DNA from: DASRDR01 sp963765195
GTDB lineage: Bacteria; Methylomirabilota; Methylomirabilia; Rokubacteriales; DASRDR01
Direction: 5' to 3'
Assembly (NCBI GenBank): GCA_963765195.1
Contig: CAVXVV010000043.1
Location: 1-64,000, forward strand
Length of the DNA stretch: 64,000 bases
Shown in pieces: positions 38,075-52,083 of this stretch (its first letter is position 1; every line of letters starts with the position of its first letter). Under the pieces are notes generated by a model, which saw only the letters and a program-made list of their open reading frames with translations, did no database searches and had not been told where the DNA came from. A program made the translations under genes and the position numbers.

Positions 38075-38488
38075 GTGGGGCGCCGGCGTCAGGCTCGGGA
38101 GTGCGCGCTCCAGCTCCTGTACGAGCTCGACGTCCGGGGTGACTCCGATCCGGGCCCGGCGATCGACGCGTTCTGGCTGCGGCAGCCGCCGGCCTCCGAC
38201 GAGGTGCGGACCTTCGCCGACGGCCTGGTCCGCGGCGTCAAGGCGCACCAGACCGAGATCGACGACCTGATCGCGAAGTTCGCCGAGCACTGGGACCTCG
38301 ACCGGATGGCGGTCGTCGACCGGAACCTTCTCCGGGCCGGGATCTGGGAGCTCCTGTGGGGCGTCGACGTCCCGCCCAAGGTCGCCATCAACGAGGCGCT
38401 GGAGATCGCGCGGCGCTTCTCGACCGAGGAGTCGACCCGCTTCGTGAACGGGCTCCTCGACCGGGTACGGCGGGAGCTCTGCCCGTAG
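38075..38488 (+). CDS. nusB: Transcription antitermination factor NusB
   Basis: A 137-residue all-helical NusB. It has RRQARECALQLLYELDV at the start, and NLLRAGIWELLW and AINEALEIARRFSTEESTRFVNGLLD at the end. It binds boxA RNA with NusE (S10) to prevent early termination of rRNA transcripts. The ribH-nusB pair is widespread, which supports both calls. It starts with GTG four bases after ribH. Confidence 0.93.
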   Translation: MGRRRQARECALQLLYELDVRGDSDPGPAIDAFWLRQPPASDEVRTFADGLVRGVKAHQTEIDDLIAKFAEHWDLDRMAVVDRNLLRAGIWELLWGVDVPPKVAINEALEIARRFSTEESTRFVNGLLDRVRRELCP

Positions 38489-38495
38489 CGCCGTC

Positions 38496-40043
38496 GTGGT
38501 GACGGGCCTCGATCCCGTCGCGTCGGGCGACGGGCCCGCCGAGCGCTGGCGGCGGCTCGCGGTCGCGGTGGTTGCCGGCGCCGCCATGCACCTCGCGTTT
38601 CCGCGGCCCGGCTGGGACCTCCTCGGATGGGTCGCCCTCGCCCCGGTGCTCGCGCTGGCGGCCACGGCCCGCACCCCCGGGCGCGCGTTCCTCGAGGGCT
38701 GGGTGGGGGGCCTCGCGTTCTTCCTCCTGCTGATGCGCTGGCTGACCCACACGATGACGACCTTCTCCACGATGCCGATGGCGGTCGCGGTGCTCGTCGT
38801 CGTCGCGATGGCGGCGTACCTCGGCCTCTTCTGGGGCGGGGTCGCGTGGGCGGTGGCCTGGCTCGGACGGCGGATGGGCCCCCGCGCGCTCTGGCTCGCG
38901 CCCGCGCTCTGGGTGACCGGCGAGCTCCTGCGCACGTACCTCCTGAGCGGGTTCCCGTGGGGGCTTCTCGGCTACATCCCGTCGCGGCGTCTCCTCGTGA
39001 TCCAGATCGCGGCGTGGACGGGCGTGTACGGCGTCTCGGCCCTCCTGGCGCTGGTCAACACCGCGCTCGCGTGGGCCGCCGTCGAGCGCCGTGGGCGCGC
39101 GACGGCGGGGGCGCTCGTCGTCGCGGGTGGTGCGGTGGCCGGGGCGCTCCTGGTGGGGCGAGCCCACCTCGCCCCGATCGACGCGCCGACGGTGCCGGTC
39201 GCGGTGGTGCAGGGGAACATCCCGCAGGACGTGAAGTGGAACGCGGCGTTCAAGGCGGAGACCCTGTCCATCTACGGCGCCCTGACCCGCGCCGCCGCGC
39301 CGGGGAGCCGGCTCGTGGTGTGGCCGGAGGCCGCCATGCCGGCCTACGTCCGCTTCGAGCCGGGCGCGCTCCGCTGGCTGACCGATCTCGCGGCCGACGC
39401 GCGGGTCCCGCTCCTGGTGGGCGTGCCCGACGCGGAGACCGACGGGAAGAAGGTGAGCTACCTGAACAGCGCGTTCCTCGTGGAGTCGGGGGGCGTGCGC
39501 GCACGCTATGATAAGATGCACCTCGTGCCGTTCGGGGAGTACGTGCCCCTGAAGCGGCTCCTCTTTTTCGTGGAGGCGATCGCCGCCGAGATCGGGGACT
39601 TCACGCCGGGCCGGCAGGTGGCGATCCTCCCCCTGGAGGGCGCGCCGTTCGGCACGGTCATCTGCTACGAGGTCATCTTCCCCGATCTGTTCCGGCGGTT
39701 CGTCGCGGAGGGCGCGAGCTTCATGACCAACATCACCAACGACGCGTGGTTCGGCGACTCGGGCGGGCCCGTGCAGCATCTCGCGATGGTGCCGCTCCGC
39801 GCGGTCGAGAACCGGATCGCGATCGCGCGCGCCGCCAACACGGGGATCTCCGCGTTTGTGCTCCCGTCGGGCGCGATCCAGGGCACGCTGCCGCTCGGGA
39901 CGCGCGGGACGCTCCGCGCCGACCTGCCGCTCCGCCGGGGGCACACGTTCTACACCCGGTTCGGCGACGTCTTCGCCTACGCCTGCGCCGCGCTCACGGG
40001 CGCCGCCCTCCTCGGCGGCGTGGCCGCGGGTCGCCGGGCCTAG
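38496..40043 (+). CDS. lnt: Apolipoprotein N-acyltransferase
   Basis: A 515-residue enzyme that adds the third acyl chain to the N-terminal Cys of lipoproteins in the inner membrane. The N-terminal half has about six to seven hydrophobic helices. The C-terminal nitrilase-like domain has Glu in VVWPEAAMPAY, Lys in RYDKMHLVPFGEYVP and the nucleophile Cys in GTVICYEVIFPDLFR. It starts with GTG 38496. Its product is a client of the LolC/E-LolD exporter encoded 2.7 kb downstream. Confidence 0.93.
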   Translation: MVTGLDPVASGDGPAERWRRLAVAVVAGAAMHLAFPRPGWDLLGWVALAPVLALAATARTPGRAFLEGWVGGLAFFLLLMRWLTHTMTTFSTMPMAVAVLVVVAMAAYLGLFWGGVAWAVAWLGRRMGPRALWLAPALWVTGELLRTYLLSGFPWGLLGYIPSRRLLVIQIAAWTGVYGVSALLALVNTALAWAAVERRGRATAGALVVAGGAVAGALLVGRAHLAPIDAPTVPVAVVQGNIPQDVKWNAAFKAETLSIYGALTRAAAPGSRLVVWPEAAMPAYVRFEPGALRWLTDLAADARVPLLVGVPDAETDGKKVSYLNSAFLVESGGVRARYDKMHLVPFGEYVPLKRLLFFVEAIAAEIGDFTPGRQVAILPLEGAPFGTVICYEVIFPDLFRRFVAEGASFMTNITNDAWFGDSGGPVQHLAMVPLRAVENRIAIARAANTGISAFVLPSGAIQGTLPLGTRGTLRADLPLRRGHTFYTRFGDVFAYACAALTGAALLGGVAAGRRA

Positions 40044-40047
40044 CGCC

Positions 40048-41143
40048 GTGCTGAGCGAGCTCCGGCGCGAGTTCTCGGACGTCGAGCGGCGGCTCGACGA
40101 CCTTCGGGGGCATCTTTGACCTCTCTTCGAAGGAAGTACGCATCGCCGCCATCGACGCGGAGATGGCGAATACCGGGTTCTGGGACGACACCCGGCGCGC
40201 GCAGGGGCTGGTCCGGGAGCGCAACGATCTCTCGCGCCTAGTCGGGCGGTCCGGCGATCTCTCGCGGGAGCTCGCGGACCTCCACACCCTCTGGGAGATG
40301 GCGATCGAGGAGGCCGATGAGAGCCTGGAGCCCGAGATCCAGGCGAGCATCCAGCGCCTCCGCAAGGAGCTCCAGGAGTTCGAGCTGACCGTCGTCCTGT
40401 CCGGGGACCACGACCGGAAGAACGCCATCCTCTCCATTCACGCCGGGGCCGGGGGCACCGAGTCCCAGGACTGGGCGCAGATGCTCCTCCGCATGTACAC
40501 GCGCTGGACGGAGCGGCGCGGCTACAAGGTCGAGGCGGTGGACCTCCAGCCCGGCGACGAGGCGGGGATCAAGTCGGTCACGCTCGAGGTCACGGGCGAG
40601 TACGCCTACGGCTACCTGAAGGGCGAGACCGGCGTCCATCGGCTGGTGCGGATCTCGCCGTTTGACGCGGCGAAGCGCCGGCACACGTCCTTCGCGTCGG
40701 TGGCGGTCATGCCCGAGGTCGAGGACATCGAGGTCGTGGTCCGCGACGACGAGCTCCGCGTGGACGTCTTCCGCTCCTCGGGCCCCGGCGGCCAGGGCGT
40801 GAACACCGCCGACTCCGCGGTGCGGATCACGCATCTCCCGACGGGGATCGTGGTGTCGTGCCAGAACGAGCGGTCGCAGCTCCGGAACCGCGACACCGCG
40901 ATGCGCGTGCTCCGGGCCCGGCTCTACCAGATCGCGGACCAGAAGCGCAAGACGGAGCTCGACCAGCTGACGGGGGACAAGAAGGAGATCGCGTTCGGGA
41001 GCCAGATCCGGTCGTACGTGTTCGCCCCCTACCAGCTGATCAAGGACCACCGGACGAACGTCGAGATCGGCAACGTGGACGCGGTCATGGACGGCGACAT
41101 CGACCCGTTCATCGAGGCGTTCCTCTTCACGGGGCGGAGGTAG
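40048..41143 (+). CDS. prfB: Peptide chain release factor 2, with programmed +1 frameshift
   Basis: RF2 terminates translation at UGA and UAA. The first 23 codons (MLSELRREFSDVERRLDDLR onward) end at an in-frame TGA at 40117-40119. The next frame resumes at GAC 40118 and continues without a break, giving about 364 residues. It has the catalytic GGQ in SSGPGGQGVNT, and MANTGFWDD near the start. The site cggggg-cat-ctt-tga-c closely matches the known prfB site: a Shine-Dalgarno-like stimulator, a slippery CTT and a TGA followed by C. So this frameshift is genuine autoregulation, unlike the others in this window. Confidence 0.95.
40105..40120 (+). promoter_or_regulatory. prfB programmed +1 frameshift site
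   Basis: The sequence cgggggcatctttgac contains a G-rich anti-Shine-Dalgarno pairing site, the slip codon CTT and the poor-context stop TGA-C. When RF2 is scarce the ribosome slips from CTT to TTT and enters the +1 frame. Confidence 0.93.
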
Positions 41144-41151
41144 GAGCGATC

Positions 41152-42739
41152 GTGTCGGGCCAGCCACCGGGAGTCGCGGGGGAGTCGGCGGGCGGAACGC
41201 CGGTCAGCGGGAACGAGCTCGTCCGCCGCCGCCACGAGAAGCTGCGCGCTCTCCGCGCCGCGGGGGTGGACCCGTTCGGGACCCGCTTCCCGGTCTCGCA
41301 CTGGGCGGGCCCGCTCCACGCCCGCTGGGACACCGGGCCGGAGGACGAGCTTCGCGGGGCGGGACCGGTGAGCATCGCCGGGCGCGTCATGTCGATCCGC
41401 CATCACGGCAAGTCCTGCTTCGCCCACGTCCTCGACCAGACGGGCACGATCCAGCTCTACGCCCGCGCCGACGTCCTCGGCGAGGGCTACGCGGGGTTCA
41501 CGGACCTGGACGTGGCGGACTTCATCGGGGTGACCGGGGACCTGATGCGCACCCGCACTGGCGAGCTCACCGTCCAGGTCAAGGCCTGGACGTTCCTCTC
41601 GAAGTCCGTGCGGCCGCTGCCGGAGAAGTGGCACGGGCTCAAGGACGTCGAGACCCGGTACCGCCAGCGCTACGTCGATCTCCTGGTCAATCCCGGCGTG
41701 CGCGACGTCTTCCGGCTCCGGAGCCGCCTCATCCAGGCCGATCCGCGGGTTCCTGGACGCGCGCGGGCTTCCTGGAGGTCGAGACTCCCGTCATGCAGCC
41801 GCTCCCGGGCGGCGCGACTGGCCCGCCCGTTCGCGACCCACCACAACGCGCTCGACATCCCGCTGTTCCTGCGCATCGCGCTCGAGCTGCACCTGAAGCG
41901 CCTGGTGGTGGGCGGGTTCGACCGCGTCTACGAGATCGGTCGCATCTTCCGGAACGAGGGCGTCTCGACCCAGCACAACCCCGAGTTCACGATGCTGGAG
42001 TTCTACCAGGCGTACGCGGACTACGGCGACCTGATGGAGCTGACCGAAGTCGCTCTTCGCCGAGCTCGGCCAGACGCTCTGCGGGCGGGCTCCAGCTGAC
42101 CTACCAGGGCGAGACGGATCGACCTGACGCCGCCCTGGCGCCGCCTCCGGCTATCTCGACGCGGTGGCCGAGGCCGTCGGGCTTCGCGCGCCGCGGAGCT
42201 CGGACGACCGGGACGGGCTCCGCGCGGCGGCGCGCGAGGCGGCCGGCCGGGCGCGAGAACCTCGACGCCGGCGCCTGGGACTGGGGCGCGGACACGCCGA
42301 CCTACCAGATGTGGAAGGACGTGTTCGAGACGTTCGTCGAGCCGACGCTCGTCCAGCCGACCTTCGTCATCGACTTCCCGACCGAGCTGTCGCCGCTGGC
42401 GCGCCAGAAGCGCGACGACCCGAGCCTCGTCGATCGCTTCGAGCTGTTCGTCGCCCGGATGGAGATGGCGAACGCCTACTCCGAGCTGAACGACCCCGTA
42501 CGAGCAGCGCCGCCGCTTCGAGCAGCAGCTCGAGGGCCCGGGCGAGCGGGCGACGACGAGGCGCAGTCAGCTCGACGAGGACTACATCCGCGCGCTGGAG
42601 TACGGCCTGCCGCCGACGGCGGGCGAGGGCGTCGGGATCGACCGGCTGACGATGCTCTTCACCGACCGCGCGTCCATCCGGGACGTCATCCTGTTCCCGT
42701 TGCTGCGCCCCGAGAGCTTCCGACGAGGACGAGGGCTGA
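41152..42739 (+). pseudogene. lysS: Lysyl-tRNA synthetase, class II (many frameshifts)
   Basis: Class II LysRS charges tRNA-Lys. The N-terminal anticodon-binding OB fold is clean (GKSCFAHVLDQTGTIQLYARADV). After that about eight or more single-base indels occur, most of them extra bases. Examples are near 41740-41770 (three frames in LIQA, RGFLDARGF, LEVETPVMQP), 41818, 42050, 42090, 42115, 42150, 42250, 42500 and 42545. Class II motifs are still readable: FRNEGVSTQHNPEFTMLEFYQ and the C-terminal GEGVGIDRLTMLFTDRASI. Read as given the gene is dead. Because LysRS is essential and both neighbours are intact, a local assembly error is a serious alternative. Confidence 0.85.
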
Positions 42740-42743
42740 GCCG

Positions 42744-43970
42744 ATGGGGCGCGGGCTGCCCTTCGAGCTCCTGATCGGCCTCCGCTACCTCCGGTCGAAG
42801 GGCGGCCGCGGCTTCCTCTCGCTGCTCACGGTGATCGCGATGGCCGGGATGGCGATCGGTGTGATGGCGCTGATCGTGGTCCTGGCCGTCATGTCCGGCT
42901 TCGAGGACGAGCTCCGGAGCAAGATCCTCGGGACGACCTCGCACATCCTCGTGATGGACGTGAGCGGGCGTGGCATCCAGGATCCCGCCAAGGCCGTGGA
43001 GATCATCCGCGCCGACCCGGAGGTGCGGTCCGCCGCGCCCTTCGTCCTCCAGCAGGTGATGCTCTCGCGCGGGGAGTCGGCGACGGGAGTCGTGCTGCGC
43101 GGGATCGACCCGGAGGCGGAGCGGCGCGAGCTCCAGGTCCGGGTCAAGCAGGGGAACCTGGGCGACCTCGCCGGCCCTCAGCCCGCGATCGCGCTCGGTC
43201 GGGAGCTCGCGCGGACGCTGGGGGCGTTCATCGGAGACGAGGTGGTGGCGATCTCGCCCCGCGGCGCGGTGACCGCGGTCGGCACGATCCCGAAGATGCG
43301 GCCGCTCCGCGTGGTCGCGGTCTTCGAGATCGGCCTCTACGAGTACGACTCTGCCCTCGCGTACACCTCCATCGAGACCGCGCAGCAGTTCGCGGAGATG
43401 GGCGGGCGCGTCTCCGGCATCGAGGTCCGGCTGAACGACGTGTACCAGGCGCGCCGGGTGTCGCGGGAGATCGGCGCGAAGCTCGGGATGCCCTACTGGA
43501 CCCGGGACTGGACGGAGATGAACCGGAACCTCTTCTCGGCCATCCAGCTCGAGAAGACGGCGATGTTCGTGATCCTGACGCTGATCGTCTTCGTCGCGGC
43601 GTTCGCGATCATCAGCCACCTGATCCTGATGGTGGCCGAGAAGCGCCGCGAGATCGGCGTGCTCCGGGCCCTCGGGGCCTCCGGCCGCAGCATCACGCTC
43701 GTCTTCATGGCCGAGGGCGTGCTGATCGGGCTCGTCGGGACCGTCGTGGGCACCGTGCTCGGCGTCACGATCGGCCTGGTCCAGGACCGGTACCACATCG
43801 TGACGATCCCCGGCGACGTCTACCAGCTCTCCGAGCTGCCGATGAAGATGCACCCGCCCGAGCTGATCCTGATCGCCCTGTCGGCCCTGGCGCTCTCCTT
43901 CCTGGCGACCCTCTATCCGTCCCGTCAGGCCGCGCGCCTCCATCCGGTGGACGTGCTGCGGTATGAGTGA
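42744..43970 (+). CDS. lolC: Lipoprotein-releasing ABC transporter permease (LolC/LolE type)
   Basis: A 408-residue inner-membrane permease with four hydrophobic helices (about 21-46, 270-295, 315-345, 370-392) and a large periplasmic domain between the first and second. FIELL-like start (PFELLIGLRYLRSKGGRGF) and C-terminal ATLYPSRQAARLHPVDVLRYE are typical. With LolD it extracts mature lipoproteins and passes them to LolA. A single LolC/E-type gene suggests a homodimeric permease here. It overlaps lolD by eight bases. Confidence 0.9.
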   Translation: MGRGLPFELLIGLRYLRSKGGRGFLSLLTVIAMAGMAIGVMALIVVLAVMSGFEDELRSKILGTTSHILVMDVSGRGIQDPAKAVEIIRADPEVRSAAPFVLQQVMLSRGESATGVVLRGIDPEAERRELQVRVKQGNLGDLAGPQPAIALGRELARTLGAFIGDEVVAISPRGAVTAVGTIPKMRPLRVVAVFEIGLYEYDSALAYTSIETAQQFAEMGGRVSGIEVRLNDVYQARRVSREIGAKLGMPYWTRDWTEMNRNLFSAIQLEKTAMFVILTLIVFVAAFAIISHLILMVAEKRREIGVLRALGASGRSITLVFMAEGVLIGLVGTVVGTVLGVTIGLVQDRYHIVTIPGDVYQLSELPMKMHPPELILIALSALALSFLATLYPSRQAARLHPVDVLRYE

Positions 43971-44694
43971 GACGCCCGTCCCCTACGAGGTCGACTCCCC
44001 GCCGCCCGGGGAGCGAGCCCCGCTCCTGGTGGCCCAGGGAGTCGAGAAGGAGTACCGCACCAAGGCCGAGCCCCTCCGGGTGCTGAAGGGGGTCAACCTC
44101 ACGGTGCACGAGGCCGAGCTCGTCGCGGTCGTCGGCGCGTCGGGCATCGGCAAGTCCACGCTTCTCCATGTCCTGGGCGCGCTCGACCGCCCCACGGCGG
44201 GGTCGGTCTGGTTCCGGGGCGAGGACCTCTTCGCCCGGTCCGAGGCGGAGCTGACCCGGTTCCGGCGGGAGGAGGTGGGCTTCGTCTTCCAGCTCTACAA
44301 CCTCCTCACGGACTTCTCCGCCCTCGAGAACGCGATGCTCCCGGCGCTCATCCAGCGCCGTCCGCCGGAGGAGGCGCGCCGGCTGGCCGTGGACGCGCTC
44401 CGCGAGGTCGGGCTCCTCGAGCGGGCCGGCCACCGGCCGGGCGAGCTGTCCGGGGGAGAGCAGCAGCGCGTCGCCCTGGCGCGCGCGCTGGTCGGCCGGC
44501 CGGCCATGGTCCTGGCCGACGAGCCCACGGGGAACCTCGACCCCAAGACGAGCGAGGACGTCTTCGAGCTGTTCGCGCGGCTCCAGGCCGAGCGCGGAGT
44601 GGCGTTCGTCATCGCCACCCACAACCTCGACCTGGCGCGCCGCGCCGACCGGCTCGTCCGGCTCGTGGACGGCCGCGCGATCATCGAAGCCTGA
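43963..44694 (+). CDS. lolD: Lipoprotein-releasing ABC transporter ATPase LolD
   Basis: A 243-residue ABC ATPase: Walker A GASGIGKST (near residues 58-66), Q-loop FVFQLYNLL, signature LSGGEQQRVALARAL, Walker B MVLADEPTGNLD and switch His in IATHN. Its overlap with the LolC-type permease assigns the substrate as outer-membrane lipoproteins. The N-terminal 20 residues are a Pro-rich extension. It ends the rodZ-to-lolD run of same-direction genes; a 191-base gap follows. Confidence 0.92.
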   Translation: MSETPVPYEVDSPPPGERAPLLVAQGVEKEYRTKAEPLRVLKGVNLTVHEAELVAVVGASGIGKSTLLHVLGALDRPTAGSVWFRGEDLFARSEAELTRFRREEVGFVFQLYNLLTDFSALENAMLPALIQRRPPEEARRLAVDALREVGLLERAGHRPGELSGGEQQRVALARALVGRPAMVLADEPTGNLDPKTSEDVFELFARLQAERGVAFVIATHNLDLARRADRLVRLVDGRAIIEA

Positions 44695-44786
44695 CGTCCG
44701 CCCCGCGACGGGGCGTCGCGGGGCCTGACCGGGCCTAAATATCCGCCGCATGGTCGAAAAGTTCCGCCACGCCTCCGCGGGTCATG

Positions 44787-44792
44787 TATACT
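44787..44792 (+). promoter_or_regulatory. Promoter -10-like element (TATACT) before clpC
   Basis: TATACT lies in the 191-base gap between lolD and clpC, about 94 bases before the clpC start. No clear -35 is present at 16-18 bases. The gap is long enough for regulated initiation, but no CtsR-type or CIRCE inverted repeat was seen. Confidence 0.4.
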
Positions 44793-44885
44793 GCGCTCGG
44801 GAGTTGGCGAGCGCGCCGCCTGTACACACGCAGGGCGCATCGCACAGCCGCCCGGCGCCGGGACGCCGGGCCTGGAGGAGGCCAC

Positions 44886-47327
<2,442 letters not shown>

Positions 47328-47359
47328 CCTCCCGGTCCCCGTTCGCCCGAGGAGTGCCC

Positions 47360-49669
<2,310 letters not shown>

Positions 49670-49694
49670 TCAGGAGATTGCCAGAGGTGATGCC

Positions 49695-50237
49695 ATGAGA
49701 CACAAGTGGACAGTGTGGACCCTCACGCTCGCCGTCGCGATGCTGCTCGGCGGGCATGTCACCCGATCGGACGCCGCGGGCACGCGGATCGGCTACGTGG
49801 ACGTCCAGCGCGTCATCGTCCGCTCGGTGGCCGGCGTCGCGGCCAGGGAGCAGCTCGAGAAGGACAAGGTCGCGATGCAGAAGGACGTCGACAACCGCAA
49901 GATCGAGGTCGACAAGCTCCGCGAGGAGATGGAGAAGAAGGGCCTCGTCCTGTCGGCCGAGTCGCGCCGCGAGAAGGAAGAGACCCTGCAGCGCAAGGTT
50001 CGCGACCTCCGGCGTCTGGCCGAAGACCTCGAGAAGGAGCTCCAGAAGAAGGAGCAGGCGGCCACGCAGAAGATCCTGCAGGAGCTCACCGGCATCATCG
50101 AGAAGATGGGCAAGGAGCGCGGCTTCCTGCTGATCGTGGAGCGCCGGAGCGGCGGGGTGATCTACGGCGACCCGGAGGGCGACGTCACCGACGAGGTCAT
50201 CAAGCTGTACGACCAGGAGAAGGCGAAGAAGCAGTAG
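49695..50237 (+). CDS. skp: Periplasmic chaperone Skp/OmpH family
   Basis: A 180-residue protein with a signal peptide (LTLAVAMLLGGHVTRSDA, cleavage near residue 28), the conserved IGYVDVQRVIV strand and a long charged coiled coil (about 50-140) that forms the tentacles of the trimer. The C-terminal strand is FLLIVERRSGGVIYG. It holds unfolded outer-membrane proteins for BamA. It lies 25 bases after bamA and one base before lpxD, the common bamA-skp-lpxD order. Confidence 0.9.
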   Translation: MRHKWTVWTLTLAVAMLLGGHVTRSDAAGTRIGYVDVQRVIVRSVAGVAAREQLEKDKVAMQKDVDNRKIEVDKLREEMEKKGLVLSAESRREKEETLQRKVRDLRRLAEDLEKELQKKEQAATQKILQELTGIIEKMGKERGFLLIVERRSGGVIYGDPEGDVTDEVIKLYDQEKAKKQ

Positions 50238-50238
50238 G

Positions 50239-51297
50239 ATGCCCGGGCGCTCGCTCGGAGAGCTGGCGCGCCTGGTCGGCGGCGACCTCGAGGGAGATCC
50301 CTCCCTGGAGATCCGGGGATTCGCGAGCCTGGAGAGCGCCACGCCGGGTGACCTCTCCTTCGTCGCGGGCGTGCGCAACTTGCCGGCGGCGATGCAGAGC
50401 GCGGCGGGGGCGCTTCTCGCCCCGCCGGGGCTCGACCTCGCGGGTCGCCCGGCGATCCGCGTCGCCCAGCCCTACGCGGCGCTCGCCGTGATCGTCCGGG
50501 TCTTCTTCCCCGAGCCCGTCCCTGCTCCCGGGGTCCATCCGACCGCGCACGTAGCCGACAGCGCGCACGTCTCGCCCAGCGCCACCGTGGGTGCGTTCAC
50601 CGTGGTCGGGGAGCGGTCGACGGTCGAGGACGGCGCGGTGCTCCACCCGCACGTCTTCGTGGGGGCGGACTGCCGGGTGGGTGAGGGCAGCGTCGTGCAT
50701 CCGCACGTCGTGCTGCGCGCGAGCGTGTCGCTCGGGCGCCGCGTGATCGTTCACCCAGGCAGCGTGCTGGGAGCCGACGGGTTCGGGTACGTGTTCGACG
50801 GGCAGGCGCACCGGAAGATCCCCCAGGTCGGGCGGGTGGTCGTCGAGGACGACGTCGAGATCGGCGCCAACGTGGCGGTGGACCGCGCGACCCTCGGAGA
50901 GACGGTGATCGGGCGAGGCACGAAGATCGACAACCTGGTGCAGATTGGCCATAATACCGTGGTCGGCGCGAACTCCATCATCGTGGCCCAGGCGGGGATC
51001 GCAGGATCCTGCCGGATCGGGCGCGGGGTGGTGATGGCCGGGCAGGTCGGCATCGCCGACCACATCACGGTTGGCGACGGCGCCCGTCTCGGATCGCAGG
51101 CGGGCGTGCATCGCGACGTGCCGGCCGGCGCCGGGATGATCGGCACACCGGCGCTGGAGGGAGACCGGGGTCTCCGCGCGCTCGCGGCGATCGGGCGCCT
51201 TCCGGACCTGCTGAGGGACGTCCGGGCGCTGGGTCGGCGGTTGGAGGCGCTCGAGCGCAGGCTGGGCGTGGAGGGAGGGCCGGCGGCTCGTGGGTGA
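50239..51297 (+). CDS. lpxD: UDP-3-O-(hydroxyacyl)glucosamine N-acyltransferase
   Basis: A 352-residue left-handed beta-helix enzyme that adds the N-linked acyl chain in lipid A synthesis. The N-terminal uridine-binding domain (SLGELARLVGGDLEGD) is followed by many hexapeptide repeats. The catalytic His lies in KIDNLVQIGHNTVVG and the GSVLGADGFGYVFDG motif is typical. A C-terminal helix (LPDLLRDVRALGRRLEALER) completes it. It overlaps lpxA by eight bases; no fabZ lies between them. Confidence 0.94.
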   Translation: MPGRSLGELARLVGGDLEGDPSLEIRGFASLESATPGDLSFVAGVRNLPAAMQSAAGALLAPPGLDLAGRPAIRVAQPYAALAVIVRVFFPEPVPAPGVHPTAHVADSAHVSPSATVGAFTVVGERSTVEDGAVLHPHVFVGADCRVGEGSVVHPHVVLRASVSLGRRVIVHPGSVLGADGFGYVFDGQAHRKIPQVGRVVVEDDVEIGANVAVDRATLGETVIGRGTKIDNLVQIGHNTVVGANSIIVAQAGIAGSCRIGRGVVMAGQVGIADHITVGDGARLGSQAGVHRDVPAGAGMIGTPALEGDRGLRALAAIGRLPDLLRDVRALGRRLEALERRLGVEGGPAARG

Positions 51298-52075
51298 GCG
51301 GACGGGCGAGATCCACCCCACTGCCGTGGTGCATCCGAGCGCCTGTCTGGGTCCCGGCGTGCGCATCGGGCCGTTCGCGGTGATCGGCGAGGGCGTGTGC
51401 CTTGGCGATGACGTCGAGGTCGGCCCGCACGTCGTGCTCGAGGGGCCGCTCGAGGTCGGCCCGCGCTGCCAGATCCACGTGGGGGCGGTGATCGGGCTGC
51501 CGCCGCAGGATCTCAAGTGGAAGCGGGGCACGCCGTCGGGCGTCCGGATCGGCGAAGGCACCGTGATCCGCGAGTACGCGACGATCCACCGGGCGTCCAC
51601 GCCGGACGGCTTCACCGTGCTGGGCAAGGAATGTTACCTGATGGCGCAGGGGCACATCGCCCATGACTGCCAGATCGGCGACAACGTGATCATGACCGGC
51701 TACACGGCCCTCACCGGCTTCGTGCAGGTCGGGGACCGGGCCGTGATCTCCGGTCTGACGGGGATCCATCAGTTCGTGCGGATCGGAACGCTGGCCATGG
51801 TGAGCGGGTGCTCCCGGATCGGGCAGGACGTGCCGCCGTACTTCATCGTCGAGGGGAATCCCGCGGAGGTGCGCGGCGTGAACATCGTCGGGCTGCGGCG
51901 CGCCGGGGTGACGGCGGACGTCCGGCTCAACATCCAGCGCGCCTACAAGATCCTCTACCGGTCGGGCCGGGCCCCGGGGCCGGCGCTCGAGCAGATCCGC
52001 AGCGAGATCGAGCCGTCGCCCGAGATCGAGCGGCTCTGCGAGTTCATCGCGTCGTCGAAGCGCGGGATCTGCTAG
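51290..52075 (+). CDS. lpxA: UDP-GlcNAc O-acyltransferase
   Basis: A 261-residue LpxA, the first enzyme of lipid A synthesis. It has hexapeptide beta-helix repeats beginning IHPTAVVHPSACLGPGVRIG, the catalytic His in MAQGHIAHDCQIGDN, and C-terminal helices beginning RRAGVTADVRLNIQRAYK. It starts with GTG inside lpxD. Whether it acylates the normal 3-OH sugar or a 3-amino analogue cannot be decided by eye. That question matters because of the dehydrogenase gene next door. Confidence 0.94.
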   Translation: MGERTGEIHPTAVVHPSACLGPGVRIGPFAVIGEGVCLGDDVEVGPHVVLEGPLEVGPRCQIHVGAVIGLPPQDLKWKRGTPSGVRIGEGTVIREYATIHRASTPDGFTVLGKECYLMAQGHIAHDCQIGDNVIMTGYTALTGFVQVGDRAVISGLTGIHQFVRIGTLAMVSGCSRIGQDVPPYFIVEGNPAEVRGVNIVGLRRAGVTADVRLNIQRAYKILYRSGRAPGPALEQIRSEIEPSPEIERLCEFIASSKRGIC

Positions 52076-52083
52076 GGGGGGAG

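Noticed and set aside
40048..40119. A premature stop in prfB as a pseudogene signature.
   Set aside because: It is the known programmed +1 frameshift site, with all sequence elements in place.
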